From NCBI RefSeq assembly GCF_009002475.1, contig NZ_AP019860.1, positions 868,001-932,000 of the forward strand: a DNA stretch of 64,000 nt. The letters are read 5' to 3'. This DNA comes from Candidatus Uabimicrobium amorphum. Its GTDB lineage: Bacteria; Planctomycetota; Uabimicrobiia; Uabimicrobiales; Uabimicrobiaceae. The notes under the pieces were generated by a model. The model was not told where the DNA came from, did not search any database, and was given only the letters and a program-made list of their open reading frames with translations. Positions 28,323 through 37,039 of this stretch are shown here, one piece after another. Within the stretch, counting starts at the first letter, position 1; each line of letters begins with the position of its first letter. Position numbers and translations under genes: made by a program.

Positions 28323-29426
28323 ATGAAATCATTGAAAAATAGATTACACAACGCTATTGATCTTGCTGCCACAGCGCCATCTTCACACAATAGTCAACCA
28401 TGGGAAATTGTTTTATTTGACAGTCGCGAAGCTCTTTCGTCCCTTGAATGTTTCGGAATCAATTTGTCTTCCTCGGCACTTTATATTGCCGTTTGTTTGA
28501 ATAAAGAACGTCAACTACGTTCTTTAGATTGTCACCATCTAGAAATGGCGTTGAGTATTGGTATTTTTCTAGAAAACCTAAGTTTGGCATTACATTCTCA
28601 GAGGTGCTGTGCCACGTTTTGCTGGGCAAATTCACAAAATGTTGTTATTAAGGGTATTTCTTCAAATTGGAAACCGTTGGCCATTATTGCCGTTTCTGAT
28701 AGCGATCACGACTTTGATACGGCATTTTTGGACAAACGTATCACCAATCGCGGTCCATATCAGCAACAACGCATTTCTTCCGATGTCCAGCAACAACTTA
28801 TCAATAGCAATTCTCTGTTGTTTAACGATGCCAAGGAGCATTGTCGCATCTGTTTTGTCGAAGATAGCGAAAAAATTTCACGTATAGCAAATTTTGTCTC
28901 TACTCACGCTAAGTTGGAATTCACACATAGTAAAGCGTGGCGCGAAACATATAAATTCGTTAGCTTTGGTGCACAAAAAGAAATAGGTCTACCCATTACC
29001 CAATTATTTGGGCCATTGTCCACGTTGAAAAAATATTGGTACCGCGTATTGTTTTCACCTTTTGTAATGAGTTTTTTAAAACACACGAAATTTCCAGAGA
29101 CAATCGCTGCACAGTTTGGACAACTCGTGGCAACAACCCCCGCTCTTTTGTATGTAAATTTTCATGAAGAGAACCCGGATACTCTTACCCTACTCAAAGG
29201 CGGAGCGCTGTTATTTCAATTGTGGTTGAACGCAGCCAAAGAAGGGATTAGTTTTCACCCCATGAGTATTGTTTTGCAACACACTGATATTTGCAAAGCA
29301 TTTGTTAAGGACCACGGTCTTCCTCGTGGGCGTTCCATGTTTTTTAGTCGTGTAGGATACCCACAATTTGAATTTCCTCCCGCACCAAAAAGAAAAAATC
29401 TATCACGTGAAATACACACTATATAA
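28323..29426 (+). CDS. Nitroreductase-family oxidoreductase
   Basis: The 367-residue protein has the nitroreductase/Acg-like pattern: ATAPSSHNSQPW near residues 16-27 (flavin-site segment), a middle RxTNRGPY, a QLVATTPALLYV strand and LLKGGALLFQLWLNAAKEGISFHPMS at 290-320, matching the FMN-binding helix G.A...L.L.A...G....P. FMN-dependent oxidation or reduction is expected. It is divergent from the PKS gene. The prodiginine oxidases PigM/RedV are, as I recall, from a related fold, and dehydrogenation of a pyrroline or of a hydroxymethyl-pyrrole would fit the cluster. Substrate and direction of the reaction are inferred. Confidence 0.75.
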   Translation: MKSLKNRLHNAIDLAATAPSSHNSQPWEIVLFDSREALSSLECFGINLSSSALYIAVCLNKERQLRSLDCHHLEMALSIGIFLENLSLALHSQRCCATFCWANSQNVVIKGISSNWKPLAIIAVSDSDHDFDTAFLDKRITNRGPYQQQRISSDVQQQLINSNSLLFNDAKEHCRICFVEDSEKISRIANFVSTHAKLEFTHSKAWRETYKFVSFGAQKEIGLPITQLFGPLSTLKKYWYRVLFSPFVMSFLKHTKFPETIAAQFGQLVATTPALLYVNFHEENPDTLTLLKGGALLFQLWLNAAKEGISFHPMSIVLQHTDICKAFVKDHGLPRGRSMFFSRVGYPQFEFPPAPKRKNLSREIHTI

Positions 29427-29435
29427 TTTTATAAA

Positions 29436-29488
29436 CGATCCCGTTCCCGATCCCGTTCCCGATCCCGTTCCCGTTCCCGATCCCGTAA
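29436..29488. repeat. 12-bp tandem repeat GATCCCGTTCCC
   Basis: About four imperfect units of GATCCCGTTCCC, mixed with a 6-bp subunit, lie directly after the oxidoreductase stop. No coding or structural role is visible. Confidence 0.8.
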
Positions 29489-29599
29489 GAGAACAAAGTT
29501 ATTTCAGTGTTACTGAGACGGAACTACACGAGTGTGTCATTCCCGCGTAAGCGCATACACGTCAAGCTAAGCGTGAAAGCTTCTTAATAAACACTCACA

Positions 29600-29688
29600 A
29601 ATCCATGTCATTCCCGCATAAGCGGGAAACCAGCAATGTAAAGTGGACTTGTAAACGCTGGATCCCTGATCAAGTCAGGGATGACACC
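29600..29688 (-). repeat. Dispersed palindromic repeat, copy A (reverse orientation)
   Basis: Two hairpin modules, TCCCGCATAAGCGGGA and ATCCCTGATCAAGTCAGGGAT, are separated by a TTGTAAACGCTGG-type spacer. In reverse complement it aligns with 43176-43256 and 56301-56382 across both hairpins and spacer. It lies between convergent genes. Confidence 0.8.
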
Positions 29689-29704
29689 TAGGGGCAGAGA
29701 TAAC

Positions 29705-29752
29705 ACCCGAGGTCAGGGACGACACCCGAGGTCAGGGACGACACCCGGGGTA
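29705..29752. repeat. 19-bp tandem repeat next to palindromic element
   Basis: AGGTCAGGGACGACACCCG is repeated about twice, with partial units each side; it shares GGGA-GACACC with the end of the neighbouring palindromic element and may have grown from it. Confidence 0.6.
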
Positions 29753-29809
29753 GATTTATAGTTTCATGCAACACCCCTCGGTTTCAAACGCTTTTATCAC
29801 ATAAGCAAC

Positions 29810-30397
29810 TTACTCTTCCGCAGTGTACGGTTCCTCTTTCACCATATGTCCTACAATCAATTTTAGAAAAAGGATAGGAATAAACCACTCAAACCCTGGA
29901 GTAAGTGTGAAAATATAACTATCGATAAAGATAGCACCGCATAAGATGAGAACGGCCACACAGCGTTGTAGATAGAGTGCTGTAAAAGCCACAATGACAG
30001 CGCTAAAACACAAATATCCGTAAACAACGCAAAAGTATTTCCAGTCCATGGCGCGAAATAACCACGCGACGAGAAAGGGATATGCTGCATGCCCAACGAC
30101 AAAGAGAATGCGACTTTGACGACTACTTTGTGCACGATGGTACCAGCGTTTTGTCGGGGAAGTCGCATTGCATACGGCTCCTCCTACCAAGTCAAAGACC
30201 AACAACGTTGCGATGATGGTCTGCAAAAGTGACCACTGTGGATCTTTGTATACGCTAAATGCAATCATCATTGTTGCAGCAACAGTCCCTGAAGCGAAAA
30301 CGACAACTAGTTCGGTTTTGCTCATTCCTGGTCCGACGACTTTTTCTATTTTCCCCATGATTCCAGGTCTAAACTGTGGATAATTCCAACGTTGCAT
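29810..30397 (-). CDS. Polytopic membrane protein of the biosynthetic cluster
   Basis: ATG 30397 is chosen, with AAGGA nine bases upstream; an upstream in-frame codon would overlap the preceding gene. The 195-residue product has about six hydrophobic helices. A polar conserved-looking stretch, VFDLVGGAVCNATSPTKRWYH (from about residue 68), carries Asp, Asn, Arg and His in or near the membrane, suggesting a small membrane enzyme or a ligand-binding integral protein. I do not recognise the family. It is the last gene of the minus-strand operon with the ligase, KASIII and kinase-aminotransferase, so tailoring, export or membrane retention of the product are possible roles. Confidence 0.65.
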   Translation of the reverse strand: MQRWNYPQFRPGIMGKIEKVVGPGMSKTELVVVFASGTVAATMMIAFSVYKDPQWSLLQTIIATLLVFDLVGGAVCNATSPTKRWYHRAQSSRQSRILFVVGHAAYPFLVAWLFRAMDWKYFCVVYGYLCFSAVIVAFTALYLQRCVAVLILCGAIFIDSYIFTLTPGFEWFIPILFLKLIVGHMVKEEPYTAEE

Positions 30398-30408
30398 GCC
30401 TTTTTCCT

Positions 30409-33033
30409 TTATAAAACAAAAATACCATCTGCTGTCATTTCGCAAAGGCTTTTTTCAAATGCAGCGGTTATTTTTTCCAAGTCCTCCATGTTGTGCGCGG
30501 CATTGAGCATTAAAGTATGTAGCTCCGGCATGTAAATTCCGTGTTTGCGCATGTAGTAAGCTAGGGCTAAATTAGCCTTAAAGTTACTACCAGACTGTTT
30601 TTCTCGGTAAAATTTACTTTTTTTATGACTGAAGGTGAAAGAAAAAATGGAACCGTAGCCGCTCACTTGTAGAGAGATTTTATTGTTTTGGGCAATTTCT
30701 TCTAGTTGTGTTGTGAGCCAATTTGTTTGCTCATGTAGTTGTTCGTATATGTGTTTGTTTTCTCTTAAGTAGGACAACGTCGCCAGTCCTGCCGCACAAG
30801 ATAGCGAATTTCCACTCATCGTTCCGCCAACAAAAGTCTTTTGTTCGTAATCAATAAACGGATCTCCAGAGCTTTTGGCCACATCAATAAGCTCTTTTTT
30901 CCCGGTGACAGCACCACATGGTAATCCACCACCGATGATTTTTCCCAGGCATGTCAAATCTGGTTCTACGTCTGCGACTACCTGAGCTCCGCCATAGTGA
31001 ACGCGAAAGCCAGAGACGACTTCATCGAAAATGAGAGGGATGTCATGTGTGGAACAAAATTCGCGAAGTTGTTGTAAAAATTCGTGGTCGATTTTCGCCA
31101 TGGATGTCGGTAGCGGTTCACATATGATCGCGGCAAGCTCGTCTTTACGCAAGAGTAATTGTTCCAATGCCCCAGGATCTCCATATTGCAAAACCAGAGT
31201 ATTGTTCACCACACTTTTTACACTACCCAATGTTCCGGCGATGGGGTCGGGATTTTTTTTCTGTCCGCTAAAGCGAAACCACGAACTGACCATTCCTTGG
31301 TCGGAAAAACCATGGTAGTGACCTTCAAATTTGGCAATCATATCTTTTTTACGGTAGGCGCGGCAAATTCGCAGGGCCTGAATAACCGCTTCGGTTCCCG
31401 AGTTCGAGAAAATAACCTTTTCGGCACTTGGAAAGGCCTCGCTAATGATTTTGGCGAGCTCTATTTCCGGAAAATGCCCCAAAGCATTAATGCTTCCCTG
31501 TTGCGAAGCTTTTTGTAGAGCTTCGTTAATGACGGGATGCGCATAGCCGAGTATGTGTGGACCATAACCACAAGAAACATCGATATAGGTGTTGTTGTCG
31601 ATATCTTCTATTTTGCAGCCGTAAGCTTTTTTCACTACCAATGGGTAAGTACTGGGAAAAAAGTAGCGGTCAAAATGTGTGGGAGCGACAAGATGTTGTT
31701 TCGCGGACTTTGTTACCTGCAAAGAACGCGGTATGGTTTCTTGAAAATAACGATCGAATTTTTGCTTGACCTCATCACTCATGTAAGGAGAGAAACGGTC
31801 AGTAAATTTTCGTGCGTTTCCCCATATGTCTATTTGCGGATCTATCTGGCAGGCAAATCCTTCGCATGATAAGAACACCAGTTCGACCTTGGTAAAATTG
31901 GTGGTATAGCAAGCATTATATTTTTGTAGTACTTGGTTGACGTCTTTGAAGTACTCCATCGTCGACCAACGATTTGTTTTGTCGTGAAAATGATACTTTA
32001 ATGTATTGTACAAATCTTGGCGGTATTGTTGTATTTTCGCGTGTATATCTTGTTTGTCGGTGACAAAGTGTTCGGTAAATCTGTCAACGGCGATGTCCCA
32101 TTCATTGCGTGTACAGGCATAATAAAAAGAAGATAGCCCCCATTTCTCACGCTCGCTTAGGATGGTGACTATGCCAAAGTCCAAAAAGATTAGCTTTCCG
32201 TCTTCCGTAAAAAATATGTTCCCTGGATGAGGATCTCCATGGCTGAAACCATCTAAATACAACATGGTATAAACAGAATCTTGTAAACGTCTTGCAAGTT
32301 GGTCTTTTGGAAAGTTAACGCGGGAAAATTCTTGGCCGCGAATTGCAGTAATATATTCCAACACAAGTATGTTTTGTGAGCAAAATTCATCGTATGCTTT
32401 GGGAATGACGATATATGGATGCCCTATGAAGTTTTTGTATAGAACTTTTTGATGCGCCAACTCTCGCACCATATCCGTTTGCTCTACGAGTAATTTTTTG
32501 ATTTCGTTGTAGCGTTCACGCAAACGCATTTTTTTCAAAATAGGAAAAAAAAGTAGTAACCACCACAACAGAATGTTGAGTAGGAAAAAGTTTCCGGTGA
32601 GTTGCTGCTTTACATTTTTTTTAACTATTTTTACGGCAACAGTTTCACCACTTTGTAAAGTGGCTTTGTGAACTTGGGCAATGGAAGCACTTGCCAGAGC
32701 TTCGAAGTCAAAATCACTAAATATTTTTGGGTAGTCGTTGCCCAATTCGCGGATGAGTAATTTCTTGACATACGCTTTGTTATCTCCGGGAACATTGTCC
32801 TGTAAAATGGCGAGCTTACTGGTAATGTTTTGGGGAATTAAGTCGCTACGGGTGGCTAAAATTTGCCCCATTTTTATATAAAATGGTCCCAATGATTGCA
32901 AACAATTGCAAATATGGTGGCCAAAACGATCTAAGCGCTCATCACGTTTGCGTATAAAAAAGTACACAAAAATTAACTTTGTCGCTACCCACGGAACTAT
33001 TATGAAAAATTTGCAAAGGTGTAGTATTCTCAT
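30409..33033 (-). CDS. ABC1/UbiB-type kinase fused to class III aminotransferase
   Basis: Start ATG 33033 lies 4 bases after the KASIII stop; upstream codons would overlap that gene. The product is 874 residues. Residues 1-400 are an ABC1/AarF/UbiB atypical kinase: a membrane-prone N-terminus, IKMGQILATRSDLIP near 55, ALASASIAQVHKA, HGDPHPGN near 267 and LDFG near 283, all key motifs intact. Residues 440-874 are a glutamate-1-semialdehyde-type aminotransferase: SNSGTEA near 543, HYHG, DEVVSGFR near 671 and the PLP Lys in CLGKIIGGGLP near 696. UbiB proteins support lipid-soluble quinone synthesis; the aminotransferase could make a long-chain amine (compare PigE/TamH). I know of no described fusion of these two domains. 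Confidence 0.85.
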   Translation of the reverse strand: MRILHLCKFFIIVPWVATKLIFVYFFIRKRDERLDRFGHHICNCLQSLGPFYIKMGQILATRSDLIPQNITSKLAILQDNVPGDNKAYVKKLLIRELGNDYPKIFSDFDFEALASASIAQVHKATLQSGETVAVKIVKKNVKQQLTGNFFLLNILLWWLLLFFPILKKMRLRERYNEIKKLLVEQTDMVRELAHQKVLYKNFIGHPYIVIPKAYDEFCSQNILVLEYITAIRGQEFSRVNFPKDQLARRLQDSVYTMLYLDGFSHGDPHPGNIFFTEDGKLIFLDFGIVTILSEREKWGLSSFYYACTRNEWDIAVDRFTEHFVTDKQDIHAKIQQYRQDLYNTLKYHFHDKTNRWSTMEYFKDVNQVLQKYNACYTTNFTKVELVFLSCEGFACQIDPQIDIWGNARKFTDRFSPYMSDEVKQKFDRYFQETIPRSLQVTKSAKQHLVAPTHFDRYFFPSTYPLVVKKAYGCKIEDIDNNTYIDVSCGYGPHILGYAHPVINEALQKASQQGSINALGHFPEIELAKIISEAFPSAEKVIFSNSGTEAVIQALRICRAYRKKDMIAKFEGHYHGFSDQGMVSSWFRFSGQKKNPDPIAGTLGSVKSVVNNTLVLQYGDPGALEQLLLRKDELAAIICEPLPTSMAKIDHEFLQQLREFCSTHDIPLIFDEVVSGFRVHYGGAQVVADVEPDLTCLGKIIGGGLPCGAVTGKKELIDVAKSSGDPFIDYEQKTFVGGTMSGNSLSCAAGLATLSYLRENKHIYEQLHEQTNWLTTQLEEIAQNNKISLQVSGYGSIFSFTFSHKKSKFYREKQSGSNFKANLALAYYMRKHGIYMPELHTLMLNAAHNMEDLEKITAAFEKSLCEMTADGIFVL

Positions 33034-33037
33034 AATT

Positions 33038-34081
33038 TTACTCGTATATAAAGCTGTAACAAGCAAAAGACATACCAGCACTACCTACCCAACAAACAAT
33101 TCTATCTCCAGGGACAAGGGTGTTGTCTTTTTTTGCTAAATACATTGCGGCGGGAACAGAAGCCGAAACGAGGTTGCCGTGTTCCGCGTATATGTGATAT
33201 ATTTTATCTTGAATACCTACGACTTCTCCAAACTTATCCCATGCTTTTTGCGAAGAAGCGTGCGGAAATACACACTTGATTTCCTGTGGCGGGACACTCA
33301 ATTTTTTAAATAGTTCAACCACTTCTGGGAATCCCTCTTTGTGCAGTTCTCTTCCATAAGAGGTAAAACAATAGGCACCGTTTTTACCGATTCTTTCGCA
33401 TTCTTTTGAGTACAATTTGTAACCGACAGAAGGAATTGTACACAAATCAGCGAGGTCTGGTCGTGAAGAGAAATGCCATTCCCATTCTTGGGAAGAGGGC
33501 TCAAGTAGTGTTGCTACTGCAGCATTACCTACGGTATAGTTAGGTATGGTCCACTTTGTCTGCTCGGGGGTGTACAAACGATAATTACCTGGAAACAGTG
33601 CATCACCTGTTACGTTGACAAACTCTCCGTTGACAACAAGGATGCGTTTGTAGGTATTTGTTTTAAAAAAACTATAAGCGGTTTGAAGGGCTCTTGTCCA
33701 GCTCATGCATGCGTCGAGAATGTCAAAACACTGTACGCGTTTCATGTCCATCATGTGGGCGACCATGTATGATTGGCCCGGTTCGAGAAAACCTTTTCCC
33801 ACCCCCACATATATCAGAAGCTCTATGTCGTCTTTGTGGCAGTTACCTTTCTCAAGTGCTTCGTCGATGGCATTTTTAATGTGATCTATTGGCTTTTCGT
33901 TGGGTTGTAGCCATCTTCTTTTCTGTGCCCCAGAGCCATACAATTTGGTTTCTATTTCATTTAAGGTTTCGGACAAATTCCCGCGAAAAGTATAACGACT
34001 GTGCTCTTCAATGAGCGCAACGGTCTCTTTGACTGTAATTTCTTGTTGGGGAAATGATGTTCCTATTGATGTGATTCTCAT
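33038..34081 (-). CDS. KASIII-type beta-ketoacyl synthase
   Basis: The 347-residue thiolase-fold enzyme has the FabH-like triad: Cys in LDACMSW (about 123), His in FPHASS (about 271) and Asn in EHGNLVSASVP (about 301). Residues after the Cys (TRALQTAY) differ from housekeeping FabH, so a specialised substrate is likely: acyl chain initiation (as RedP in undecylprodigiosin), or ester or C-C bond formation. It overlaps the upstream ligase by 4 bases (ATGA) and the downstream fusion gene follows 4 bases after its stop, so the three are tightly coupled. Confidence 0.85.
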   Translation of the reverse strand: MRITSIGTSFPQQEITVKETVALIEEHSRYTFRGNLSETLNEIETKLYGSGAQKRRWLQPNEKPIDHIKNAIDEALEKGNCHKDDIELLIYVGVGKGFLEPGQSYMVAHMMDMKRVQCFDILDACMSWTRALQTAYSFFKTNTYKRILVVNGEFVNVTGDALFPGNYRLYTPEQTKWTIPNYTVGNAAVATLLEPSSQEWEWHFSSRPDLADLCTIPSVGYKLYSKECERIGKNGAYCFTSYGRELHKEGFPEVVELFKKLSVPPQEIKCVFPHASSQKAWDKFGEVVGIQDKIYHIYAEHGNLVSASVPAAMYLAKKDNTLVPGDRIVCWVGSAGMSFACYSFIYE

Positions 34082-36723
34082 GCGTTGTTCCTCTCGAGAT
34101 ATACTTTTCCGTTATTGCCATCTACCGTTATGATGTCACCTGTTTTGATGGTTTGTGTCGCAATTTCTGTATTTACAACCGCTGGAATACCTAGCTCACG
34201 AGCAACAATCGAGCTATGCGAAAGTACAGAACCTATATCGGTGACAACAGCCGTTGCCAAGTTAAAAAGAGGTGTCCAGGCGGTGTCCGTAAAATGGGTG
34301 ACTAAGATTTCTCCTTTGGTAAATTCGTCTATTTGTTGCTCTAAATCTAAAATAATTCTTGCTTTGCCTTTGATGTATCCTACGCTCGTTCCAAGACCGG
34401 TAATGGTTTTGCCGCTAAAACTTTTCACTTGTTGTTGTGCAGGGTGCCAACTGCCGATGATGGTTAGGGGCGGTGCTGGTATTTTTTGGTTGTTGATATG
34501 ATTTTTGTGACTTTTTTCTATTTTTTCGGGTGTGAAAATGTTTTTGGCTGAATTTTTCTCGGCGACATAGTCCAATATATCCTCGTAATCAATGAATATA
34601 CCTTGTTCTTCACTTTTCAGAACATGCTCTTCGCTCACCAAACGCCGTATTACCTCATGAACGAGAGTGCGTATCATCCATATTCCTTGGATATAACCCA
34701 TACGCGTCGCTTCGCGCCAGTGGCTCATTTTAAGATAACTGTTGATGAGAAATTTCAACATTTTGCGTTTAAACCACGACAAGTCTTTGAGTACATCTTT
34801 GGTGACTTGTTCTCTTTCACGACGCCTTTTTTGAACCTCGCCCACATGGTCTTCCTTGATGTAGGTTTTCATCATGTAAAATGCATAACTAGGATCGTCT
34901 AGCCATCGCGGAGTTGCAAGATCCATTTCTCTTTGACCACGCACGCCATGTGCACGTAGAAACGCTTGTACTTTGTTTAAAAATTTCTCAGCGGAAGGGA
35001 TTTTACACAAGGCGGGATAAATTTCTCGCGGCTCTTTGTCGAGAATAATGTCACTAACCTCTGCAACTTTTTGTGCTTCTGTCGCTAAATCAGCGAGGGC
35101 AAACGAAACTTCTAGGGTGCGCAAGTCAGAGGCTCCAGCCTTTATTTTTTGTTTGATATCAGCCCCGCGACTATCATCAATCCATTGATCGCATAATAGG
35201 GAAACAATGTCGTAGATGATAAAACTGTTGAAGTAAGGTGGTCCCATCAATTCGCTACTTTTGTGAAAATATTCATACGCCTCTTTAAAGGCGCTGTGTA
35301 GCTGTGGTAGAGAAAGGGTGGTTAAATCTACAGCGCGAAACTTATCGAGGACTTCTAAACGGCGAGCGATGGCTTTTTTGGCACGACGTTTATACACAAG
35401 CATTAGCCGCGATTGATAACCAAAGTAAAACAGATTGGTAAATAAATTTTTGAGTCCTGTTGGCCCCGCTCCATATGGGCCTTTGTAGTTGGATAAATCC
35501 ATTTCGGCACTGGCATAACGACATACAAATTTACTTTGGTCACGAAATATTGCGGATTGTGTATAGAGCCATGCCCAATACGATGCGTTGACGTAGGGGC
35601 GTCCGTACAATGTCAACATATATTTTTGTGGCTCCCCTGTGTCGTAAAGTCCAAGTGTTCGCAATAGTTTTCCGTGGGTATGATATTGATAGTGTTTGGC
35701 AAAAGACATGCCCAGTGGCGAAAACATTCCCGTCCACGATTCGCCAATGTCAACCATCGTGTATACGGCCTTAGTATCTTCTTGTTGTTGTTGAAAACTT
35801 TGGTGTTCTATTGCGGTAATCGGCCTAGTTTGTAAAATGTAAAACTTTTGATTGGCAGAGGCCCATTCTATATCCTGAGGAGAGTTGTAAATATCACGGA
35901 TATTTTTGGCAATTTTTGCGAGTTCCAAAGCCTCTGTGTCACTCAGAGATGGTAAACTTCTTTGGTCTTCAGGTATTTTTACCGTGTGCATAGTGTTTTC
36001 TACTGCGGAAGACATCATGAGTTTGTAGCGAATGGTTTTGTGTGTAATGTGATCGTTACTGACGACAAATGAATCTGTTGCGGTTTTGCCAGAAACAACG
36101 GCTTCTCCCAATCCCCAACAAGATTCGACAAGTGTCTCTTGGTCGTTTCCGGTGATGGGGTTTTGTGTGAAAACAACACCGGCTTTTTGCGCTGGAACCA
36201 TTTGTTGTACAATAACCGCCATTTCTCCTGGGTCATAAGACTCGTGCATTTTCATTCGGTAACTAAGTGCACGATAAGACCACAGTGACGCCCAGCATTT
36301 AAGAATTGCGGCGCTAATTTTTTCCTCACCCACCACGTTCAAAATGGTTTGGTATTGACCAGCAAAAGATAGGCTTTGGGTGTCTTCATTGATTGCGGAT
36401 GATCTTACGGCGACGGCTTTGTTTTGCAATAAATCATTATGTTTTTTTATTTCACTTGTTACCGAGAGTGGTAGGGCTTCTTGGGAAATCTTATGTTGAA
36501 TGGATTGGCAAAAATCTTGAATGGTGTTACTATCGTATTTATACTCTTTGATGATGGTGTCAATGCCTGTAGTTTTCATAAATTCACGATAGCAGTCACA
36601 TGTAATGACGAATCCACTGGGAACGGTGAAACCTTCTTTCAATAGACAACTCAATTGAAAGGCTTTGTTGCCCACAATAGGTTGATCTTTTTTGGTAATA
36701 TTTTGTAGGTTTAAAATAGTCAT
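34078..36723 (-). CDS. PEP-synthase-like ligase resembling PigC/RedH
   Basis: The 881-residue protein has an N-terminal ATP-grasp domain (1-330; NKAFQLSCLLKEGFTVPSGF, AVRSSAINEDTQSLSFAGQY, WGLGEAVVSG, IEWA...ILQTRPIT). The middle domain has MVDIGESWTGMFSPLG and FVCRYASAEMDLSNYKGPYG. The C-terminal swivelling domain has the phospho-His in SVLSHSSIVARELGIPAVV (His about 834). Length and middle-domain motifs match, as I recall them, the prodiginine/tambjamine condensing enzymes PigC/RedH/TamQ better than PEP synthase or rifampin phosphotransferase. Predicted role: ATP-dependent condensation of an aldehyde-bearing pyrrole with an amine or second pyrrole. It is first gene of its operon, with a 316-base upstream region. 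Confidence 0.75.
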   Translation of the reverse strand: MTILNLQNITKKDQPIVGNKAFQLSCLLKEGFTVPSGFVITCDCYREFMKTTGIDTIIKEYKYDSNTIQDFCQSIQHKISQEALPLSVTSEIKKHNDLLQNKAVAVRSSAINEDTQSLSFAGQYQTILNVVGEEKISAAILKCWASLWSYRALSYRMKMHESYDPGEMAVIVQQMVPAQKAGVVFTQNPITGNDQETLVESCWGLGEAVVSGKTATDSFVVSNDHITHKTIRYKLMMSSAVENTMHTVKIPEDQRSLPSLSDTEALELAKIAKNIRDIYNSPQDIEWASANQKFYILQTRPITAIEHQSFQQQQEDTKAVYTMVDIGESWTGMFSPLGMSFAKHYQYHTHGKLLRTLGLYDTGEPQKYMLTLYGRPYVNASYWAWLYTQSAIFRDQSKFVCRYASAEMDLSNYKGPYGAGPTGLKNLFTNLFYFGYQSRLMLVYKRRAKKAIARRLEVLDKFRAVDLTTLSLPQLHSAFKEAYEYFHKSSELMGPPYFNSFIIYDIVSLLCDQWIDDSRGADIKQKIKAGASDLRTLEVSFALADLATEAQKVAEVSDIILDKEPREIYPALCKIPSAEKFLNKVQAFLRAHGVRGQREMDLATPRWLDDPSYAFYMMKTYIKEDHVGEVQKRRREREQVTKDVLKDLSWFKRKMLKFLINSYLKMSHWREATRMGYIQGIWMIRTLVHEVIRRLVSEEHVLKSEEQGIFIDYEDILDYVAEKNSAKNIFTPEKIEKSHKNHINNQKIPAPPLTIIGSWHPAQQQVKSFSGKTITGLGTSVGYIKGKARIILDLEQQIDEFTKGEILVTHFTDTAWTPLFNLATAVVTDIGSVLSHSSIVARELGIPAVVNTEIATQTIKTGDIITVDGNNGKVYLERNNA

Positions 36724-37039
36724 AAAGTACCTGCAGATATTGTGTTATAGCGGAGAGCAGTTTTTCATTGTTTTCCAAAAATTTTAGCATATAATTGAAA
36801 TTTATCAACAACATTAGGATTTATTTTGCAAACATTTCGCACGCTTTTTATAATCCATTTAGGAAGTTTTAAAATTTTAATTTAGTATGTTGGTTTTTGT
36901 ACCGTTAACTTTCATAAGCGTACTAAAACTTTTTTAACTTCAGATCTTTAAAAATACGCGGTAATTTACAGAAAGGATGCGGGGAACAACTCTTCATGAA
37001 CAAAACTTGTCGTATTGACATTTCCTCGCGCAACAAAAG
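36724..37039. promoter_or_regulatory. Divergent intergenic region, AT-rich
   Basis: The 316 bases between the biosynthetic operon (minus) and the envelope locus (plus) should hold both promoters. It is AT-rich, and I could not identify a convincing operator. An overlapping 32-codon ATG frame starting at 36995 runs into the next gene but has no support as a gene beyond GAAAGGA upstream. Confidence 0.4.

Noticed and set aside
34603..34902. Plus-strand open frame inside the PigC-like gene
   Set aside because: Antisense shadow with no start signals; the minus-strand protein is continuous and well supported.
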